Positions 5,696 to 9,054 of a stretch of DNA of 9,054 nucleotides are shown here, piece by piece (the stretch's first letter is position 1; the number at the start of each line of letters is the position of its first letter). The DNA lies in assembly GCA_947174825.1 (NCBI GenBank), contig CAMWKN010000031.1, forward strand, positions 1-9,054, written 5' to 3'. Under the pieces are notes generated by a model. The model saw only the letters and a program-made list of their open reading frames with translations, was not told the origin of the DNA and made no database searches. The stretch is from an uncultured Clostridium sp. (GTDB lineage: Bacteria; Bacillota_A; Clostridia; Lachnospirales; Lachnospiraceae). A program made the position numbers and the translations under genes.

Positions 5696-6403
5696 CTTCT
5701 GCTCCTGCATCAAAACATATCCCTCAAACAACTCCAAATCTTCCTCTGTAGTAATCTTAATATTTGTCTGATTTCCCTTGGAAAAATAAATAGTACGTCC
5801 CATCTTAAACATCAGGGAAGTCGTATGAGGTTCCACCTGATCCAGATACCCCTTTTCAATGGCTTCCTCATAAAGCTGAACTACATAGGAAAAGCGAAAA
5901 GTCTGAGGCGCATTCAATTGCATAATCTGATCTCTGTCTAACCATTCACTGGATGAAGCACCACCTTCATCCACTTTTCCCACCAGCAAATACATTGGAG
6001 TAGCTGAGGTACAGTTACCTTTTTCCTGACACACCTGCACTGCATCCGTCAAGATATCCTCTGATACAAAAGGAGATGCCCCATAATGAATCAGCACCTG
6101 ATCATCGTCAGCAAGAATTCCTTTGAGGTGATTTACTCCCTGTATCACAGAGTGCTGGAAATCGCTGCCGCCCTCCACGATCCATTTCACCTTAGTTAAC
6201 TGATAGCGTTCCACCAGCTCCTGCAAGTATTCTATATGGGAAGCCACGCAGACCACCTCAATCGCATCAATCAAGGGATGATTCTGAAACTTCTCAATGG
6301 TATACACCAAAATAGGTTTGCCTTGTATCTCAATAAATTGTTTCGGGCAATCTGCCCCCACGCGGGAACCTACGCCTCCTGCTAAAATAATTCCAACGTT
6401 CAT
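5687..6403 (-). CDS. IspD/TarI-family cytidylyltransferase, divergent active site
   Basis: The 238-residue protein has the IspD/TarI fold and uses CTP to activate an alcohol or polyol phosphate. The nucleotide-binding motif ILAGGVGSRVGADCPKQF (6-23, with R14 and K21) and the late NIKITTEEDL motif with K216 are intact, as is NAPQTFRFS (164-172). In contrast, the substrate-side motif usually HDAARPF reads HYGASPF (106-112), losing the Asp and Arg that contact methylerythritol phosphate in IspD. The GG-x-x-R-x-x-SV motif reads GGSDFQHSV and lacks its Arg. A housekeeping IspD role is therefore doubtful; a CDP-polyol such as CDP-ribitol or a related product is more likely. The gene is 51 bases downstream of licCA and starts at ATG 6403 behind TGGAG. 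The pair is evidently co-transcribed and probably serves surface glycan decoration. Its stop codon lies in palindromic copy 3. Confidence 0.8.
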   Translation of the reverse strand: MNVGIILAGGVGSRVGADCPKQFIEIQGKPILVYTIEKFQNHPLIDAIEVVCVASHIEYLQELVERYQLTKVKWIVEGGSDFQHSVIQGVNHLKGILADDDQVLIHYGASPFVSEDILTDAVQVCQEKGNCTSATPMYLLVGKVDEGGASSSEWLDRDQIMQLNAPQTFRFSYVVQLYEEAIEKGYLDQVEPHTTSLMFKMGRTIYFSKGNQTNIKITTEEDLELFEGYVLMQEQKKS

Positions 6404-6454
6404 ACTAACTCCATTTCACTTCTAATTCATTGATTAACTTCAACTCCTACACAC

Positions 6455-8032
6455 TTATTCATAAGACGCCAGCGCCTGGTCAATAAATCGCACACAGTTA
6501 TGGTATGCCGGCAGCATAAAGAAACCGTCGTCATCATTAACACTACCCTTATATAATCCCCAGCAGAACCAGTAAAATCCACACAATGCAATATAAGCAA
6601 TATAATGCCTGTGTTCTTCCTCTGTCAGTTCCCGGTCAAAATATGCCCGTAAATATTTTTCAATTTCTTCATCGGTGAAATGATAACGACACAAAATACA
6701 AGCCACATCATTTGCCGGGTCATTGACACCGGTATATTCCCAATCAATCAGGTACATATCTCCATCTTCGGTAACCAGATAGTTTGGTTCATAGGTATCA
6801 TTATGACATAATACCCTCGGATAACCGTCTGCCTTAATATATTTATCCAGTCTGCCCACCTTTTCCACCAAATCAGCAAACTCCGTTTTTAGATCGCCTT
6901 TGGCAGCAGAAGCCACGTCCATCAAACGACTTGCTTCCTCATAGGTATCAAAATTCTTAACCGTCTTAAACTCAGCCTGATGCAGTGTCCGCAAATACTG
7001 CATTCCCTTTTTTAACTGCTCTGGATATTTATCAAAGGAACATTCCACCTGCTTGTCCACAAAATAAGATAACTTCCAACCTGTCGGATCAATATAGATC
7101 ACAGATTTATCCAGCCCCAGATCCTTGGCACGATATTGAGCATAAACCTCTGCCTCACGATCTACCAGATGTCCGGAAGTTCCGCCTGGATGACGGTAAA
7201 TATACTGCACACCCTTTACCCAGAATGCAAAGGAAACATTGGTCAGTCCCTTCTGGATGACCTCAATTTTTTTAATCTCATTCGGTTCGCATTTCAAAGT
7301 ATCACAGATATTGTTAACAATAGCTGAATCAATATTATTGAGGAAATCCTGGTCAAAGCTACGCAACTCCTCCACAGAGTCAAACTCTAACACCGCATCC
7401 TTTTCCATAATTTTAGCATGCAGGGTCAGATCCTGCTGATGTCTCGCATAAAATTCCTCCCAGAATAAATTAGCAACACCAAATTCATCCTTTTCCACCT
7501 CAACCAGATCTAAAAACTTCTTAGAAAAACTCTCTGTAAAATAGGCATGTCCCACCATACAGTAAGCATCATGACCACCTACATGAAATCCGGTAATAAT
7601 ATCTTCGTTACTTAACGCAACCTGGAACTCCTGAAAACTGCCTTCCTGAAAAGCACAGGCACGATAGGAATGCTCGGATTCCTCAAAGAACGGATTCACA
7701 GCAAAATACTGGTCTGCACAGCACAGAAAAGTATTGCCGAAATACTCCCTGGCAGCATACAAAGATAACAGATTTCCCTTCTTGTCAAAGGAATTATTAA
7801 CCACTAATTCAACACTGTCATACTTTCCTTCCAGATAGAAATATTTCTCCTTCATAAATCCTACAACAACATAAATCTTTTCAATACCAGCCTCTTGTAG
7901 CTGCTCGATCTGTCTCTCAATCAGAATCTCGCCTCGTACACGGAGTAGTCCCTTAGGTTTCTCATAGGTAAATGGCGCAAACCGGTTTGATTTACCAGCT
8001 GCTAAAATCACGGCGGTCACATCTCTTTTCAT
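6455..8032 (-). CDS. LicC-LicA fusion: choline-phosphate cytidylyltransferase plus choline kinase
   Basis: This 525-residue protein joins two enzymes. Residues 1-230 are a LicC-like nucleotidyltransferase, with ILAAGKSNRFAP (9-20), KPKGLL (25-30), a putative metal-binding Asp in CCADQYF (104-110) and a second in EFDSVEELRSFD (216-227). Residues about 240-525 are a LicA-like choline/ethanolamine kinase. Its motifs are KGLTNVSFAFWV (261-272), IYRHPG (278-283), the catalytic CHNDTYEPNYL (409-419, D412) and the metal-binding LIDWEYTGVNDPANDVA (428-444). The order of chemistry would be kinase first, then cytidylyl transfer, giving CDP-choline or a related CDP-amino alcohol for phosphocholine decoration of surface glycans. 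No licD transferase is in the window. ATG 8032 is preferred, with GGAG six bases before it; ATGs at 8038 and 8044 are alternatives. The family assignment is firm; the exact substrate is inferred. Confidence 0.88.
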   Translation of the reverse strand: MKRDVTAVILAAGKSNRFAPFTYEKPKGLLRVRGEILIERQIEQLQEAGIEKIYVVVGFMKEKYFYLEGKYDSVELVVNNSFDKKGNLLSLYAAREYFGNTFLCCADQYFAVNPFFEESEHSYRACAFQEGSFQEFQVALSNEDIITGFHVGGHDAYCMVGHAYFTESFSKKFLDLVEVEKDEFGVANLFWEEFYARHQQDLTLHAKIMEKDAVLEFDSVEELRSFDQDFLNNIDSAIVNNICDTLKCEPNEIKKIEVIQKGLTNVSFAFWVKGVQYIYRHPGGTSGHLVDREAEVYAQYRAKDLGLDKSVIYIDPTGWKLSYFVDKQVECSFDKYPEQLKKGMQYLRTLHQAEFKTVKNFDTYEEASRLMDVASAAKGDLKTEFADLVEKVGRLDKYIKADGYPRVLCHNDTYEPNYLVTEDGDMYLIDWEYTGVNDPANDVACILCRYHFTDEEIEKYLRAYFDRELTEEEHRHYIAYIALCGFYWFCWGLYKGSVNDDDGFFMLPAYHNCVRFIDQALASYE

Positions 8033-8117
8033 ATTCATCTCCATTTCTGCGCTGCTTATCTCATGTAATATCTGTGCCAGCAGCACGCAGGCATAAACCA
8101 TAAGTTTCATAGTGCTT

Positions 8118-8146
8118 ATTGTAATGGATAGTATGGAGTGTGTCAA
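8118..8146 (-). promoter_or_regulatory. Near-consensus promoter of the licCA-ispD-like operon
   Basis: On the minus strand TTGACA (8141-8146) is followed after 17 bases by TACAAT (8118-8123). Transcription should begin near 8111 and leave a leader of about 80 bases before ATG 8032. The promoter begins only 22 bases after the stop of the hybrid kinase gene, with no terminator between them, so some read-through from the kinase gene is possible. Confidence 0.8.
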
Positions 8147-8168
8147 TAATTCTTACATGGTCTACGAA

Positions 8169-9054
8169 TTACCCAAGAAATTTCCGAAGCACAGAGATGA
8201 ACACATCCATATCAATCGGTTTCGCAATATGAGCATTCATGCCGTTCATCAACGCTGCCTCCTTATCCTCCTCCAAGGCATTGGCTGTCATAGCAATGAT
8301 AGGCAAATCTTTCACATCATTTCTAGGAAGTCTGCGAATCGTTCTGGTCGCTTCGTAGCCATCCATAATAGGCATCTGCACATCCATTAATATCGCATCA
8401 TAATAGTTTTCTTCTGCCTTCTCCATAATTGCCACAGCATCCGTCCCATCTGGTGCCGAATCCACAAGGAATCCAGCCTCTTCCAGAATCACTTGTGCTA
8501 TCTCGCGGTTTAACTCAATATCCTCCACTAGAAGAACACGCTTTCCACTGAAATCAGCCAAAGTCCATTCCGGAACTTCCTCTTGTTTTTCGGATAAATT
8601 GTTAGCGGCAATCAGCACTGTTTTTAAATCAGACATAAACATCGGCTTCGCACAGAAAGCAGTAACGCCTGCACTCTTTGCCTCTTCCTCTATATCTGTC
8701 CAATCATATGCCGTTAAAATGATAATTGGTGCTTCATCACCAACCGTCTCCCGAATCTTCCTGGCAGTATCCACCCCGCTAAGTCCTGGCATCTGCCAGT
8801 CAATAATAAAGGTATGATAGGAATCTCCTTCTTCATGAGCTGCCTTGGCACGGTATACTGCCTCTCTGCCAGAAGTGGTCCATTCAGAGCGCAGACCAAT
8901 CTGTTTTAACATCCTGCTGACGCTGTCGCATACATTAAAGTCATCATCCACTACCAGTGTCCGCAGCCCCTCCAGCTCCTTAATCTGTTGCTCCGTTTTT
9001 TCCATATCCTGCAGCTTTAATCCTAGCTCTACCGTAAACGTGCTGCCCTTACAC
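8169..9054 (-). CDS. Hybrid sensor histidine kinase, C-terminal part with two receiver domains (partial at right edge)
   Basis: The frame is open to the right edge, and its first residues, C-K-G-S-T-F-T-V-E-L, match the end of a HATPase_c domain (G-x-GS-x-F motif). The gene therefore continues upstream, and the Met at 9005 is internal. Counting from that Met, receiver 1 spans about 14-135, with D20/D21/D22, phospho-acceptor D69 in FIIDWQMPG, T98 and K120. A short linker follows. Receiver 2 spans about 155-277, with E161/D162, phospho-acceptor D208 in LMDVQMPIMDGYEATR, T240 and K262. Both acceptor sites look complete. There is no HPt domain or output domain at the C-terminus, so phosphotransfer to a separate HPt protein or regulator is expected. 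The sensed signal cannot be inferred from this fragment. It ends 22 bases before the licCA promoter. Confidence 0.9.
   Translation of the reverse strand, partial: CKGSTFTVELGLKLQDMEKTEQQIKELEGLRTLVVDDDFNVCDSVSRMLKQIGLRSEWTTSGREAVYRAKAAHEEGDSYHTFIIDWQMPGLSGVDTARKIRETVGDEAPIIILTAYDWTDIEEEAKSAGVTAFCAKPMFMSDLKTVLIAANNLSEKQEEVPEWTLADFSGKRVLLVEDIELNREIAQVILEEAGFLVDSAPDGTDAVAIMEKAEENYYDAILMDVQMPIMDGYEATRTIRRLPRNDVKDLPIIAMTANALEEDKEAALMNGMNAHIAKPIDMDVFISVLRKFLG

Noticed and set aside
6437..6446. A possible fourth palindrome fragment between licCA and the ispD-like gene (GAGTTGAAGT on the minus strand)
   Set aside because: Only ten bases match, the rest does not align and no long hairpin forms, so chance is the simpler explanation.
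8033..8146. A longer licCA start at TTG 8146
   Set aside because: That TTG is the TTG of the -35 box TTGACA, so it lies upstream of the likely transcription start. ATG 8032 has GGAG at ideal spacing.
8169..9005. A stand-alone two-receiver response regulator starting at Met 9005
   Set aside because: The frame stays open to the window edge, and the upstream residues match the end of a histidine kinase ATPase domain, so this is the C-terminal part of a hybrid kinase.

Overview
This window most likely comes from a low-to-mid GC Gram-positive gut or rumen-type Clostridia, probably Lachnospiraceae. The evidence is AGGAGG-like ribosome binding sites, sigma-A type promoters, a BlaI/MecI-family repressor, a LicC-LicA fusion and a large hybrid histidine kinase. 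I infer the family from gene style and have no marker gene for it. All protein genes but one (the radical SAM gene, 1826-2710) lie on the minus strand.

From left to right: bases 1-26 appear to hold the first codons of a BlaR1/MecR1-like M56 protease gene on the minus strand. Just upstream of it (60-336) is a broken BlaI/MecI-type repressor with an in-frame amber codon and a frame-shifting internal deletion. Its promoter and a perfect inverted repeat (possible operator) are still present. Next is an unrecognised 321-residue acidic protein (530-1495), whose 5' side (1500-1710) is packed with hairpins. Then come a TIGR01212/YtqA-like radical SAM protein on the plus strand, TcdA (tRNA t6A dehydratase), an unrecognised two-TM protein and MtnA. 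These are followed by an IspD/TarI-like cytidylyltransferase and a LicC-LicA fusion (choline-phosphate cytidylyltransferase plus choline kinase), which form a two-gene operon with a near-consensus promoter. The window ends inside a hybrid histidine kinase carrying two receiver domains.

The licCA-ispD-like pair is the clearest functional unit. The fusion could take choline (or a similar amino alcohol) to CDP-choline, and its partner would make another CDP-activated polyol or alcohol. Together they suggest phosphocholine-type decoration of a surface glycan or teichoic acid. The other genes are housekeeping or unknown and do not form an obvious pathway.

The most unusual signal is a 60-bp palindromic element present three times in intergenic DNA (1523-1582, 2725-2784, and inverted at 5636-5695). 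Two copies are identical. The third matches at 46 of 60 positions, and 10 of the 14 differences form five compensated base-pair changes. That is a signature of selection on, or copying of, a folded structure. Two copies end in a T-run on the minus strand like intrinsic terminators. One sits directly against the ribosome binding site of the 321-residue gene, and the third supplies the stop codon of the ispD-like gene. I see no CRISPR array, tRNA, rRNA, intact insertion sequence or recognisable defence system.
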